Source: Cymodocea nodosa
Taxonomy: Eukaryota; Streptophyta; Magnoliopsida; Alismatales; Cymodoceaceae
NCBI GenBank assembly: GCA_036874045.1
Contig: JAZBRI010000003.1
Span: 20,127,501 to 20,191,500 of the forward strand
DNA: 64,000 nt
Direction: 5' to 3'
The notes beneath the pieces were generated by a model that did not search any database, had not been told where the DNA came from, and was given only the letters and a program-made list of their open reading frames with translations. The position numbers and the translations under genes are program-made. Positions 1 to 12,392 of this stretch are shown here, in pieces (within the stretch, counting starts at the first letter, position 1; each line of letters starts with the position of its first letter).

Positions 1-736
1 TTACTACGATTTGATTGGAATCAACCTAACATTAGAAATGGTTCCACAGACCTCCAATAAATGGTAGATGGTGGTAGAAGAAGAATATTTCAAGGAATAT
101 CTAACGCTCTCTATAGTGAGTGCTCCCTCCTCCCCCTCTCTCGATTTCTTTTAGTCCTTTTATATTTCTTTTCAATAACAATTATTGGCGCTAAAATGAA
201 TGATTGGATTTTTCTTTCCTATGCATCAATGACTATAATGCCCTCTTCATTCCACAATAGAGATCATGGGTATGAATCATGTAATGTGGGTTTCTGATGC
301 AATTCTTGTAACTGCTCATAATTACCTATTAAATAAAATAACTAGTCCATGGAGTTAACATAACTCAATGGACTAATTCTATTGGTTAATCGCTAACTCA
401 ATAGACTAACTTTGTTGAGTTACACGATAACTCTATAGACTCAGTTCAGTCCTACAATTTAGTAAACTAAATATGTACTAAAACAAGTTATGTAAATAAC
501 ACATGTACTACACAGGTATAAACAAATTTTAATAATATTTTTAGGGGATATTTTGTAATAATTTCAAAAAAATACTTGGTTAACGTTAATTCCTTTTAAT
601 TATGCATATTTTTCAATTAAGCCTCAAATTTCTACAAATGTAATATAATGACCTAATTCCTATCTGATTAGCCATATAACATGCCCTTAATCGTTAATTT
701 AAGCTTTAAGAATTATGCACTTTTTCATTCTAAATA
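1..736 (-). repeat. Partial 3' LTR of old Athila-family element F2
   Basis: This is the end of a minus-sense LTR whose other end lies left of the window. It ends at TTCTAAATA (736), matching the TTCTAAACA end of the other family LTRs (5407, 45023, 53322). It contains the family's GAGTTA/TAACTC inverted repeats (350-440) and the AT-rich block with the TTAATCGTTAA-like sequence near its end. It reads directly into a PPT and a hairpin. No gene is present; open frames here, such as the one at 61-297, are LTR sequence. The F2 name groups this piece with 49285-51047 by inference. Confidence 0.7.
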
Positions 737-774
737 CTTCTCTCATACTTGAGTTTTGCTAGTCCCTTAGCAAA
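737..774 (-). promoter_or_regulatory. PPT and adjacent hairpin of F2
   Basis: Read on the minus strand, a purine-rich tract (CTCAAGTATGAGAGAAG) abuts the LTR start. Next to it is an inverted repeat TTTGCTA (755-761) / TAGCAAA (768-774) with a 6-nt loop. The same arrangement recurs at 10499-10536, 14276-14312 and 53323-53360. The PPT primes plus-strand DNA synthesis in LTR retrotransposons; the role of the hairpin is unknown. Confidence 0.6.
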
Positions 775-1026
775 CCTTGCTATGATAGTGATTTAGATTC
801 TTCTCTTTCCCTTCTAGTATTGTCGAAACTACATTACCTACCATTTAGTGTTTGCCTTCATTCAAAATCCATTCTTAAAAAGTTAGTCATAGCAATATGG
901 CGCTACAAATAGAGATTTATGTAATGCTTTTTCACTATCTTATCTTAATCTCAAGTGACATGTATCTTATAAAGATGATGACATTAAGCAAGGCCTTCAT
1001 ATACATATTTTCATTCTTCAGGAAAT
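775..1026 (-). other. F2 3' noncoding sequence up to the C insertion
   Basis: AT-rich sequence with no gene. It ends with GAAAT (1022-1026) just before the TGTAAGGG start of element C. TAAAT follows C at 49285-49289, so the pair is a probable 5-bp target-site duplication with one mismatch. F2 sequence then resumes on the right side of C. Confidence 0.5.
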
Positions 1027-2581
1027 TGTAAGGGCAAGACATGTGATGTTAAAGCACAAGTTTTACATTTATATTAACCGCAAGCACATAACGCCTATTG
1101 TAATAAGCATGTGCAAGTATGGGTCATCCTACAAGGAGTTTGTCTTAATTAAAACTATTGAATTGATTATTCAATAAAATATCTCCTTCATTAAATTCAT
1201 CATGAAAACTATAATTACATGTTATTAAGTTGAGAATTATAAAAATACACTAAAGAATTCAAACAAGCCCAAAAATCCATTAAGTTCCTAAGGCTAAAAC
1301 TTAGGAACTCAAGAACATTCAATGAGTCTTGGCCTTGAAATCACAAAAATTAAGCCTAGATTCTAACTCTCTTCACTTCCAACATGGACATTGAAAAATC
1401 CAGAGAAAATATGTGTTGAAAAGGTCATTGAGTATCTTTTAAATGACGGTAAATTCGTAGACTACCTCATTGTAAAACTTTGACACTATCATATTTATGA
1501 AAAGGACGTACAACCATTCTGTAAACTTTCTAGAAACACAACTTTGGTCAAAAATCATATCTTAGTCAAAACTCCATGAAATCCTAAAAAATCAAAAGGA
1601 TTTGAATGAAGACTTGTTCTACTAATATGAAAAATTTACAGAATAGCTTTCTAGAAAGTATGCAATATAGGCAATGCATAGGCATCCAGCATAAAACCTA
1701 GTGCTCAAATAGAGATTCAAACCGTTGCGACCTTTGAAAAATAAAATCAGAAACCCTACCAAACCTCATCTAAAAATTTCAATAAAGGCACAGATGAAAA
1801 CTAGACTTGAAGGTGTACAAAAATGCATCAAAAAATGATCAAAAAAACCCCAAAAATCTCAAGTTATAAATAAAAAAATATGACCTAAAATCTATACACG
1901 AATCCAAGCCAAATAAATAATCTACACACAAGCATTCACCTGAACTTTGTATCTACACTACATATATTCACATATATATAAGGGAAACCAAAATTCAAAC
2001 CATTGATTCAACTACTAAAATATAAAGTTTAACATATGAGTTACACTACAATGCAATGAAATAACATGATAACAACACAGATACATATAACATTTTAGAA
2101 CACACATCACAAACACATTTTTACATACATACATACTTATGCATCCTAAACAACACAAACACAAATAAGAATGCATAAGGATCTCTCAAAACCATTGTTA
2201 TACCTTGAAGCTTCCTCTTCTCCTCCTGAAATTGATCTGCGCTCATTGAAAACCACTTGAGGGTCTTGGCTTTGGGCTGTCACCACCAAAACATAAACTC
2301 CAACAAAGGGGGTTGCCTACGGTTTCAAGAGGGAGAGACCTTCACCTTTCTCCTCCTTGCTTGGTTGTTGGAATGAGGGGGATGGGGAAGTATCTACAAC
2401 AAGAACTCCTCTCTTTCAAGGGGGAATGAACTTCCAAAAACCTTGGTAAGAAGAAAAGGGCTTAGATGGCACTCCAAAACACCCAAAAAACCTCACCTCT
2501 TGGCAGCCTAGGTGACTTCTTCACCAAAAATGAGCTCCACCATCAAGAACTTTGCCTCCTCATAGCTTTAGCTCTTGCTCT

Positions 2582-5500
2582 TGTTAGGAACGTAAGGCTT
2601 CACCAGAGAGGGGGTGAATGGTGATCAGTGTGTAATTAAAACTTTTTTACTAACTTTTCTATCTAAATTGATTAATTAGTTTTCACAAGAGTTAAATAGA
2701 AGATTAAACATGCATAGCGGAAATAAAAGCAAGAAACACAAGGGAATTTTAGGTTGTTCACCAGCTTGGCTAGTCTACCCCCAAGGATTACTTGGACTTT
2801 ACTAAGTATTTCAACACTTACAATACACTTGCTTTCAGGTCGAAGCAAGAACCAACCACTTGAGCTTTCAGGTCGTAGCTCTAACTAACACTCAGAAGTT
2901 TTCAGATATAAACTCTAGAAAACCAACACTTAGAAGTTTTCAGGTATAAACTCCAGAAAACCAACCTCTTGAGTTTTCAGGTCGAAACTCAAACTAACAA
3001 CTGAATGAAGCTTTAAGCTTGAAGCCACGAACCAAATGATCCTTCTTGGATTAGACTTTCAACACTTGGAGAGCTTTAAGAATCTTCTTGTATATATGAC
3101 TTTCAATTGATTCTTTGTAGCAGTTAATCTGAATTGAGCTTTCTTCTGTAACAGTAATTGATCTGCAATGCATACTATATCTCTGTATGTGATTGTATCT
3201 GTAATCTCACTTCATAGCTATACTGAATATTGAATGATCTGTCTGTATTTATGCTTGTAAGTCCAACAATCATATTTTCTCTTCAACGAATTTATTTTGC
3301 TGTACTTGCTAAGTTTGTAGGTCTAAATATCGTAAGTTACCATTTGGAAGGGTGTTTCAAGATAACCTTTTGATTTTCTCAAACTTTCAAATAGTTATCT
3401 GTGTAACTTTCCGAAGAATATTCGTAACTCATTGAAAAACCACTTAAGTCCTTTTGTTACGTGAGATTTTAAGTTGTACACGTGAGGTGTCATGAGTTCG
3501 GATACTTGTAACTTTAACTCACCGAAAAGTTCTTGACTTTCGGATAGTTAGTGTTCATGTTTTCCCAGCACTACACTAGAAAAACTTGGATTTGTTACTT
3601 CTATTTTTTTACTTAGTTAATTTATCTTTATGCCTATTCTTTCTTTTAGAAGTAAACAAACAACCTTTAATACAATTTAGATATTCATTCCAATTTGTAC
3701 TTTAACTGCAAGTGCACAGTGTCTATTGTATCAGTGTGCAAGTATAGGTCGATCCCATAGGGAATTGCTGACGAATTTAAGAAATGTTTGATTGTGAACA
3801 ATTCAAATTTATATTCAATAAGCACTCCGTTGAGTTACAGTTAACTCAACAGACTATGTTCGTTGAGTTATGGCTAACTCAACAGACTATCCTCGTAGAC
3901 TTAAGTTCACTCCACGAGCTTGTCTCTTCTTTATAATATTGCTATTTACAGAGGAATTCGGCCAACCATTGAGCGATTCCACAGATTGTAAATAACATCA
4001 ATTAAGCTTTTAATGCTAGTTAACATTGGATATATCATTATGCAATACTAACATTCAGATGATTCAAATAGTAACCATTAAAATCTTTAAGTTGTTTTGT
4101 ACGAACCAATTTCAGTAAACTGTAAAATTAAAACTAACATACAACAATCATAAAACTGATACAGATAACATTAATCATGATACAACACAAACAATACAAC
4201 ACTCAAATACAACATACAAACAAAGATAAATTGTTTTTGGTATTTTTGTTTTGATATGAACATGGAAATGGGCGAAAGGTGAAATGTAAAGTAATTTCAC
4301 TTGATAGTAAATACTTCCGACACTACTTGCAACGCGATTACACCACTGAAAATTGAACCACTTACAATTCTGTCTCCTCTCCCTATAGAATCGCGAGTCC
4401 AGAATTGCAAGATGATCTCCTCTTCAGCATACAGGCATCAACCCGAAGCCAAGGCTAAAAGCTTTACGATCTCCTGAAATATGAGTCGGCGCTTGGTGAA
4501 AATGTCTTCCCTTCCCGCGACGCGATCACTCCTCACAATGGTTGTTAGGCACTGTGTTTGGCTCGGAATCGACCCGACATCTGGCAAGTATCCTCACAGA
4601 CCTCCGATGATTGGTGATTATGGTGGTGATAATGATGGTTGGTGTGATACTTCGGAGAATCGCCGATACTATCTGCAGAAAGCTCGGTGCTCCTCCTCTA
4701 TATACATTGGCCGTCCATCGATCACACTCTTTCTTTTTTTCTTTTATATTTCTTCAGTGGTAACTGCTTTTGCTTGAATGATCGGTTGGATTTCCTTCCT
4801 TCAGATCAACGGTGATGATTTCTTTCTCCTTGCGCGATTGAATTTCTGCGTGATACGTGCGAACGTGGTTTTTCCTTCCAACTGTCTGTTCCTACAACCG
4901 CTACAGTGGCATATTAGAAAGTATATAATCTGTGGAGTTACAGATAACTCAACGGACTTCCTTCGTTGATTTAACTATAAAACACGTGCAAAAATAACAA
5001 CTTAAGTTTATAACGCTAACCTAACGCGTTGCCTTAGTGTATTTTCATGTAACTCAACGTGTGTAGTTATACTAACTTAATGAGTTATAACGTAAGTAAA
5101 TCTACTAGCTCTCAATACGTGTCAGCAGCAGTTTAAACATAAAATAACATTTCGAAGAGTTACAGGTATAACTATCTGATGCTTAGATGCATTTTCGAAT
5201 ACTTAAGAATTTCACAGCCTATAATTTACCGACAGTTCATAAATGTACTAAATTAACATTAATTCCCCAAAATTAAGCAGATTCTTCAATTAAAGCATAT
5301 AACAGTGCAATTATAACATAATGGCTTAATTCTCATATGATAAGCTAAATATTATGCAATTAACCATCATTTAACCGTTAATAATATGCATTTTTTCATT
5401 CTAAACAGTTAGCTACAACAACTCTCTGATTTTTCTTTTTAAGTTTTCGACTACTGTCTTCTTAATTCTGCACGTGCATAATAGGATAACTTAAGTTTTG

Positions 5501-6017
5501 GATAGTTGAGTCTGTAACCTTCCGAAACTTCTTGTTTTTTATATAGTTAGCTTTCTAACTCTTCAAAAAATCCTTTTAAGCTTTTATCTAGATTTTTGCA
5601 CGTGGATAAATGAATGACTTAAGTTTCAAATAGTTAGTTAGCTTTCCTAACTTTTCAATTTCCTTGAATTTTCGGATAGTTAACTCATTAACTCTTTGAT
5701 CATTCAACCATCTATCTTTCAAACTCTCTGAAGGCCTTGTATTTCCAGATAGTTATTTTTCTAACTATCCGACAATATTTTTGCTGCTTAAAATGACTCT
5801 TCGGATACTTAAGCCTGTAACTCACCGAAGATTAACTTTCTTCCAGATACTTAAGCCTGGAACTGTCCGATTTTCCTATAGCTCTATAGCAGCAATTTTT
5901 GAACTACCTGTATTTGTTTATCTGCCTTTTGATCTTTTGCTGAGCTGTCATATTTGTGAAATACAAATTATTTCCTTACATAGGTTTTTGCATTATCAAA
6001 ATACTAGGGTTCTAATA
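2582..6017 (-). repeat. 3' LTR of element S with nested solo LTR
   Basis: LTR sequence lies at 2582-3551 and 5413-6017, about 1.6 kb without the insert. Compared with the 5' copy (12393-13529) it retains about 430 bp (roughly 2850-3285) that the 5' copy has lost. It is rich in inverted repeats of the GGATAGTTA/TAACTATCC type, for example near 5750-5775. In Sireviruses, palindromic LTR motifs are established; here they resemble those in an unrelated Copia LTR (34455-35442). No gene. Confidence 0.75.
3552..5407 (-). repeat. Solo LTR A1 (Athila family)
   Basis: A 1856-bp TGTTCATG...TTCTAAACA unit interrupts the S 3' LTR and is flanked by perfect GTTAG duplications at 3547-3551 and 5408-5412. 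It contains two perfect GTTGAGTTA hairpins (3829-3850 and 3862-3883, loops CAGT and TGGC). It also has the GTGCAC...GGTCGATCCCA block (3708-3770). It is a near-identical inverted counterpart of 10537-12392, which is also 1856 bp. An open frame at 4481-4777 is antisense to the LTR and is not kept in related LTRs. Solo LTRs arise by LTR-LTR recombination. Confidence 0.85.
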
Positions 6018-7656
6018 ATCTCCCCCTTTTTGATAATGACAAAATCTTTTACATTTAATTACATGTATTTTATTCCCTAGATTGTTTCTATACATTCAGT
6101 CACATAGAAACTAAGTAAGGCAAATATTTATAGTGAATACAATAAAATGGAGTTAATGTCTCCCCTGTCTATGTGTTGAGAATTTCATATTGTAATTTTC
6201 ATATTCTTCTTCCCCTTTTTGTCATTAGATAAAAGGATTTTCATAATTTTCTTTTGCTGAAATAACTGCCATATTTCTCTCCTTTTTGTCAAGATGTAAT
6301 ATCTAATGTCATACCAATTTTCTGATTTCCATAATCTTGTTTAATATCAACTGTGAAAAGAATCAATTGCACTAATATCTTCGAATTCCAATTTTGATTT
6401 TCCATCAAATGTTGACTGTTGGTGTGCTGATATCAATTATTGAGATATTTTCATCATTGCAATCTAATTTCTTCTTTCCCTTTGATGTTATACTGCTTTT
6501 CTTCTTTCTTATTCGAGCACAGTATCAATTGAAGTGCCATTTCCTCAGTCCTTGTTTGATAACAGTTGTTGACATATCAATTTTTGAGAAGTCAGTAATT
6601 GCTCTCCTAGTTTATGGTATTTCTTCCTTTGTCTCGTTTATTTATTGCATCATCTGTAAAGACTGAAAAAATAGTGAAATGCCAATAGATAATGTAGCAA
6701 TTTATAAATATGTAGTTAATATATATATATATATATATTTGTTGCTGCCACAAGCTCTCCCCCTATCTGTATGGAGGTTTTCTAAATTTTAATAGTAAGC
6801 TATAGGCTCTCCCCCTATATGTGTGCCCTTTGTATATACTTTCTATTTGCACTGAAGCAAGATTCTGAATTCCCTTTATATAGTAGATTCTCCACCTACT
6901 TATATGTTTTTCCTTGTTGACAAATTTGTTGCACTTGTTCTACAAAAGAATGTCATTTATGATACCAATTGAACTAGGTACCAATTGTTAATCAAAAACA
7001 TCATAAACACTTCTCAATCATTTAGCTTTTGATTCCTATCCATTTATCTTCTCTTAGATCTTTATTTCAAGAGGTTCTTTCAATTTGCATAAGATAATTT
7101 GAAGACTATAATTTGGCTACTGTAGGCTTTGTTTCCTTTAACGAACATGAATCAATCATTAATGCTTCTTTTGATATCACTTGTTAATTTCAGAACATCA
7201 TAATTGATCCTTTACTGATTACCTTCTGATTACCAACTGTTTAGCTTTTTAAAATCTCTCTTCAAGAGATTCTTTCACTCATATGTAGAAAACAATTTGA
7301 GACTGTAGTCTGGATGTTGCTTTCTTTTCTATATGCTTATTTCTAACTGCTGCAGATTTTGCTCTCCTTGAATATCATGGTTTTAGGCACAATTTCCATT
7401 TAGTCTATGTGAGCACTTTCTACCAATTTATGGTGCCTCTTGTAATACCAAATAGTTGCTCTCATAATAGATTTTCAAATTTTCTTGCCTTTTCTAATTG
7501 ATCATTCCATTGATCTTTAGATTTTGATTATTTGCAGATACTAATTTGACATTGTAAATTAGTTGCTCCCCCTAAATAATGTAATCCTGCAATTCAAATA
7601 GAAATAGATTTTGGTACCCATACTTTCTTGGGTCCATAAGTGTTAGTCCTGACAAT
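6018..7656 (-). other. S 3' noncoding region with multiple polypurine tracts
   Basis: The terminal PPT (6018-6031) lies against the LTR. Further CTCCCC-type tracts occur near 6165, 6760, 6806 and 7563; on the minus strand they read as GGGGGAG. Repeated PPT-like motifs upstream of the 3' LTR are an established Sirevirus feature. An AT microsatellite lies at 6719-6740. The frames open at 5781-6080 and 6394-6666 on the plus strand are T-rich antisense frames, not genes. No pol sequence is recognisable, so pol was lost or never carried. Confidence 0.6.
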
Positions 7657-7658
7657 AT

Positions 7659-9147
7659 TTAATTTATTACCTTTTGGCAGCCACATTTTAATTTATTACC
7701 TTTTGGCAGCCACATTGAACCAGATCTTCTTTTGATGGCAAACATTGTTGTACCATCTCTATAAGATCGGATAACACCACCACAATAGGGTATTTCCTGT
7801 GAAGTAGCATACCCTAGGTCAAGTCTACTTGAACTATATCTTTGAGAACCAATGATTTGATCTAATCCTTTCTGTCCATTAGTAAACTTATGCACAATAT
7901 TTTTCAGATCAGTAATTTCAGATTTCAAATTTTCATTTTCATTTATCAATTTATCATTATTGCATTTTCTATTTTCAATATGCAAATTTTCAAGTTTAGT
8001 ATATGCTTCTTCTAAACATGTAGTTAAATGCTTAATTTCCTTTTTATAATTTTTGCATTTAACATATAAACTGTCAACAGTAGACAAGAATATTTACATC
8101 TAGATTATCATTATCTACATCAGAATCACTTTGAGATGAAGTAGAACATACCTCTTGTGTTGTATAGCACACGTTTACTAGTACCTCTTCATCTGAACTG
8201 GATGAGCTATTAGAAGAACTACTGTCATTCCAAGTAGCCTTCAATACCATTTTCTTTTTGTAGCTCTTCTTCTTCTTCATTTCTTTTTCTTCTTCTAGTT
8301 GCAGTGGACAATCAGGTTATATATGTCTCTACTTCTTGCATTTAAAGCATATTGGGGCATCACTTTTTGATTTGCTGGCTTGGTTCTTTTTGTTCATCCA
8401 TTTTCTGAATTTTCTAGCTAATAGCATAACTTCATCATCATCCAAGTTTTGAAGTTCCTAAGTTGATGGAAAGGCTAGTTCTTTCTTCGTTTCTGTTTTC
8501 TTTTTAGCACTTCCTTCCTAATCTTTCCATTCTCTCATTTGAACTTCATGGGCCAGCAGATTGCCCATTAGATCCTCTACTGAGTATTTGTTGAGGTCTT
8601 TGGAATCTTGTATTGATGTGGACTTTTGCTTCCATTCTACAATTAAGCTTTTAAGAATTTTCTACACCTGTTCACAGACAGAAAATTCTTTTCCCAAACC
8701 TCATAAGCCATTAATAATCTAAGTGAATCTAGAAAACATATCAGTAATTGTTTCATCATCAAGCATTTTAAATAATTCAAGCTTTCTAAGTAAAATACTA
8801 ATTTTTGTGTCTTTCACTTGGCTGGTTCCTTCAAAGGTTATTTGAAGAGTGTTCCAAGCCTTGTGAGTAGATTTACAAGCTGAAACTTTATTATATTGTT
8901 CAGTAGATAAGACACAATAAATAATATTCAACCCTCGAGCATCCATTTGGATGATTCTCTCATCCTCCTCAGTCTAGTCATCCTCAAGACTAGGTGGAAT
9001 AGGTGTTCTTAGAATCACCATTTTCCATAGACTCACAACTAAACTTCTGAGGAAACATTCAATCCTGTTTTTCCAGTAATTATAGTTAATACCATCAAAC
9101 AGGGGAGGACGATGGATGTTCTGACCCTCTTTATGAAAAGAAGCCAT
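7659..9147 (-). pseudogene. Degraded Sirevirus-like gag
   Basis: The ATG at 9145-9147 starts MASFHKEGQNIHRPPLFDG, typical of the start of plant Copia gag. The UBN2/gag core lies around 8719-8946 (SACKSTHKAWNTLQ, then EGTSQVKDTKI and MFSRFT). A zinc knuckle near 8315-8365 keeps its cysteines (CFKCKK, then DCPL) but has stops inside. A serine/acidic segment (8074-8280) and a coiled-coil-like stretch (7900-8087) follow, as in Sirevirus gag. At least six in-frame stops and frame changes make it non-functional. Near its end a unit of about 29 bp is duplicated (7657-7714). Gag forms the virus-like particle core. Confidence 0.8.
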
Positions 9148-9183
9148 GATCTTAGATTGTTAAATCTATAAAAACAGATCAAC

Positions 9184-9220
9184 TTTGAGGACAACGCAAA
9201 ATGTAGGTATGGGGGGGAGG
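9184..9220 (+). promoter_or_regulatory. Internal polypurine box
   Basis: TGAGGACAACGCAAAA followed by TGTAGGTAT and a GGGGGGGAGG tract. The same block in noncoding context recurs on the minus strand at 15369-15407, 49893-49930 and 54642-54680. It lies about 1.3 kb upstream of the terminal PPT, so it is a second, internal PPT-like site. Function is inferred only. Confidence 0.5.
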
Positions 9221-10498
9221 TAATTAAAGTAACAACCATATAAGTTTGTTAATTAAAGGAATTAAAATGGTACTGCAAAGTTTTGAGGAAATTGAAAATT
9301 TTTATGAACTTGCTGTAACTATCCGATAATTGAGACTGTAAAATTTTTATAAACTGCTTGAATGTTATATTTAGAAGGCTATAGAAGATGCTATAGAATT
9401 TATTATTTATGTAAATCTAGATATAATATCTTATGATTTTTTTGAATTTCATGAGTTTAACAGTTTCACGATTTTAAAATGAAATCAGAATATTTAATGC
9501 TTAATCAGAAAATTATCTAAAGTCCTAAAGGAGCTGAGATGTGAATTCTAGATTAAATGAAACACATATGATGAAAGATACATTTACTTTGATCGATTGA
9601 ACTTGTAGAATGATTTATGTGTAGATCTTATTAAACTACAGATAAAGTATGAGCTTATTGTTATGGATTCATATTTTTAGTAAATGATAGAAGTAGAATT
9701 ATATGAGATTGGTGTTTTATTGCATCTGTATTAATGAAATACATGCATATACAGTATGTAATTAATGCTTTGTTTTGTGTGTGCATTTATTTTTTTTAAA
9801 AAAAAGAAAAAAGAAAAAAAAACTTTGAGAGTTTATTGACTTGTTTGATCACGAGCCTTTTGTACTTGAGCAGATAGGTATGTAAGGATTGTTGACTTGA
9901 AAAAGGACTCTGAAAATCTGGCAACCTAAGATCTTGATCAGATCTGGGATTGTTGACTGAAAGCTCGTTACATGGGTACATTAGAAAGCTCTTGTATGAT
10001 TCAAGTTTGTCAAATTAACTTTTAAAGTACACAAAAAAAAAGAAAAAAAAAACATATACTGTTCTGAAAAGATACAAGTGTTTTGTGAAATACAGATATC
10101 TTATGAATCGAGTATATTTTCTGTTATCTAGAATGGCTGAAATATGAATCTGGAATTGACTTTTGAAGTTGTTTAATGGAAATACAATTCTTTATTCTAC
10201 TTGTCTTAATCAAATTGAATTGGATTGTACTTTGATTCGTATGTTGTTGAAATTTCTTCTAGAAAACTTATTGGAAAATTCAGGATTACAAATGATGAAA
10301 AGAAGAACAAACGATAATATAATTAACACCTATATGAAGATGATATACTTTGTATGTAATTTACATATATTCTAAATATCTTTGTAGGTTGATTATTGAA
10401 ACATATAGAATATATGTTTATGCTGAACAGAAGAAAAAAAATAAAAGGGGAAGAATTAATTCGAGCACTTTTTGAAAGACCAATTAATTAGATCTTAG
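9221..10498 (+). other. Athila-family 3' noncoding region, no gene seen
   Basis: AT-rich sequence between the internal polypurine box and the terminal PPT. It matches, inverted, the F1 region 53361-54640; compare the paragraph around 9895-9960 with 53925-53990. The two share a conserved stretch containing GATCTGGGATTGTTGACT. Poly-A runs are at 9795-9822 and 10030-10052. The short open frames at 9796-9981 and 10163-10375 are not supported as genes. Confidence 0.55.
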
Positions 10499-10536
10499 TT
10501 TGCTAAGGGACTAGCAAAATTTTGGTATGGGGGAAG
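10499..10536 (+). promoter_or_regulatory. Hairpin plus terminal PPT
   Basis: TTTGCTA (10499-10505) and TAGCAAA (10512-10518) form a 7-bp stem with a 6-nt loop. A tract GGTATGGGGGAAG ends exactly at the LTR start TGTTTAG (10537). Confidence 0.65.
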
Positions 10537-12392
10537 TGTTTAGAATGAAAAAGTGCATATTATTAACGGTTAAATGATGGTTAATTGCATAATATTTAGC
10601 TTATCATATGAGAATTAAGCCATTATGTTATAATTACACTGTTATATGCTTTAATTGAAGAATTTGCTTAATTTTGGGGAATTAATGTTAATTTAGTATA
10701 TTTATGAACTGTCGGTAAATTGCAGGCTGTGAAATTCTTAAGTATTCGAAAATGCATCTGAGCATCAGATAGTTATACTTGTAACTCTCCGAAGTGTTAT
10801 TTTATGTTTAAACTGCTACTGACACATGTCGAGATCTAGTAGATTTACTTAAGTTATAACTCGTTAAGTTAGCATAACTGTACGCGTTGAGTTGCTATAT
10901 TGAACACTAAGGCAACGCGTTAGGTTAGCGTTATAAACTTAAGTTGTTATTTTTGCACGTGTTTTATAGTTAAATAAACGAAGGAAATCCGTTGAGTTAT
11001 CTATAACTCCACGGACTATATATTTTCTAATATGCCACTATAGCGGTTGCAGGAATAGATAGTTGGAAGGAAAAATCACGTTTGCATGTATCACACAGGA
11101 ATTCAATCGTGTAGGGAGAAAGAAATCATCGCCGTTGATCTGAAGGAAGGAAATCCAACTGATCATTCAAGTAGAAGCAGTTACCACTAAAGAAATATAA
11201 AAGAAAAGAAGAAAAAAAGAAGAGGTGTGTGATCGATGGACGACCAGTGTATATAGAGGAGGAGCACCGAGCTTTCTGCAGATAGTATCGGCGATTCTCC
11301 GAAGTATCACACCAACCATCGTATCACCACCATAATCACCAATCATCGGAGGTCTGTGAGGATACTTGCCTGATGTCAGGTCGATTCCGAGCCAAACATA
11401 GTGCCTGACAACCACTGTGAGGAGTGATCACATCACGAGAAGGGAAGACATTTTCACCAAGCGCTGACTCATATTTCAGGAGATCGTAAAGCTTTTAGCC
11501 TTGGCTTCGGGTTGATGCCTGTATGCTGAAGAGGAGATCATCTTGCAATTCTGGACTTGCGATTCTATAGGGAGAGGAGATAGAATTGTAAGTGGTTTAA
11601 TTTTCAGTAGTGTAATCGCGTTGCAAGTAGTGTCGGAAGTATTTACTGTCAAGTGAGATTACTTTACATTTCACCTTTCGCCCATTTCATCAAAAACAAA
11701 AATACCAAAAACAATTTATCTTTGTTTGTATGTTGTATTTGAGTGTTGTATTGTTTGTGTTGTATCGTGATTAATGTTATCTGTATCAGTTTTATGATTA
11801 TTTTATGTTAGTTTTAATTTTACAGTTTACTGAAATTGGTTCGTACAAAAAAACTTAAAGATTTTAATGGTGACTATTTGAATCATTTGAATGTTAGTAT
11901 TGCTTAATGATAAATCCAATGTTAACTAGCATTAAAAAGCTTAATTGATGTTATTTACAATCTGTGGAATCGCCCAATGGTTGGCCGAATTCCTCTGTAA
12001 ATAGCAGTATTATAAAGAAGAGACAGGCTCGTGGAGTTAACTTAAGTCTACGAGGATAGTCTGTTGAGTTAGCCATAACTCAACGAACTTAGTCTGTTGA
12101 GTTAACTGTAACTCAACAGAGTGCTTATTGAATATAAATTTGAATTGTTCACAATCAAACATTTCTTAAATTTGTTAGCAATTCCCTGTGGGATCGACTT
12201 GTACTTGCACACTGATACAATAGACACTGTGCACTTGCAGTTAAAGTACAAATTGGAATTAATATCTAAATTGTATTAAAGGTTGTTTGTTTACTTCTAA
12301 AAGAAAGAATAGGTATAAAGATAAATTAACTAAGTAAAAATAGAAGTAACAAATCCAAGTTTTTCTAGTGTAGTGCTAGGAAAACCCAAACA
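10537..12392 (+). repeat. 3' LTR, Athila family, with TATA box
   Basis: The LTR runs TGTTTAGAATG to CCCAAACA, 1856 bp, the same length as solo LTR A1 and about 95% identical to it by eye in inverted orientation. A TATATAGA at 11250-11257, followed by GC-richer DNA, is the likely LTR promoter, giving a U3 of about 0.7 kb. Hairpins matching those of A1 lie near 12058-12122. The GTGCAC...GATCCCAC block is at 12183-12245. The open frame 11167-11415 on the minus strand is antisense LTR sequence. Confidence 0.8.

Larger units (their letters stand above)
9160..12392 (+). mobile_element. 5'-truncated Athila-family element inside S
   Basis: A plus-sense element end consists of an internal polypurine box (9184-9220), 3' noncoding DNA (9221-10498), a hairpin and PPT (10499-10536), and a 3' LTR (10537-12392). 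Its 5' LTR and coding part are missing. The left junction lies only about 13-35 bp upstream of the S gag ATG. The right end has replaced the first 11 bp of the S LTR. A deletion spanning the S PBS/leader and the 5' part of this element is the simplest explanation. Confidence 0.75.

Noticed and set aside
4481..4777. 98-codon plus-strand frame starting MSRRLVKMSSLPATRS, with a relative at 11167-11415
   Set aside because: It is antisense inside the LTR. The homologous places in other LTRs (about 43935 and 52420) have stops, so it is not a conserved gene.
5781..6666. Plus-strand hydrophobic frames considered as an env-like gene of S
   Set aside because: They lie antisense to S, across its LTR and PPT region, and are T-rich by composition.
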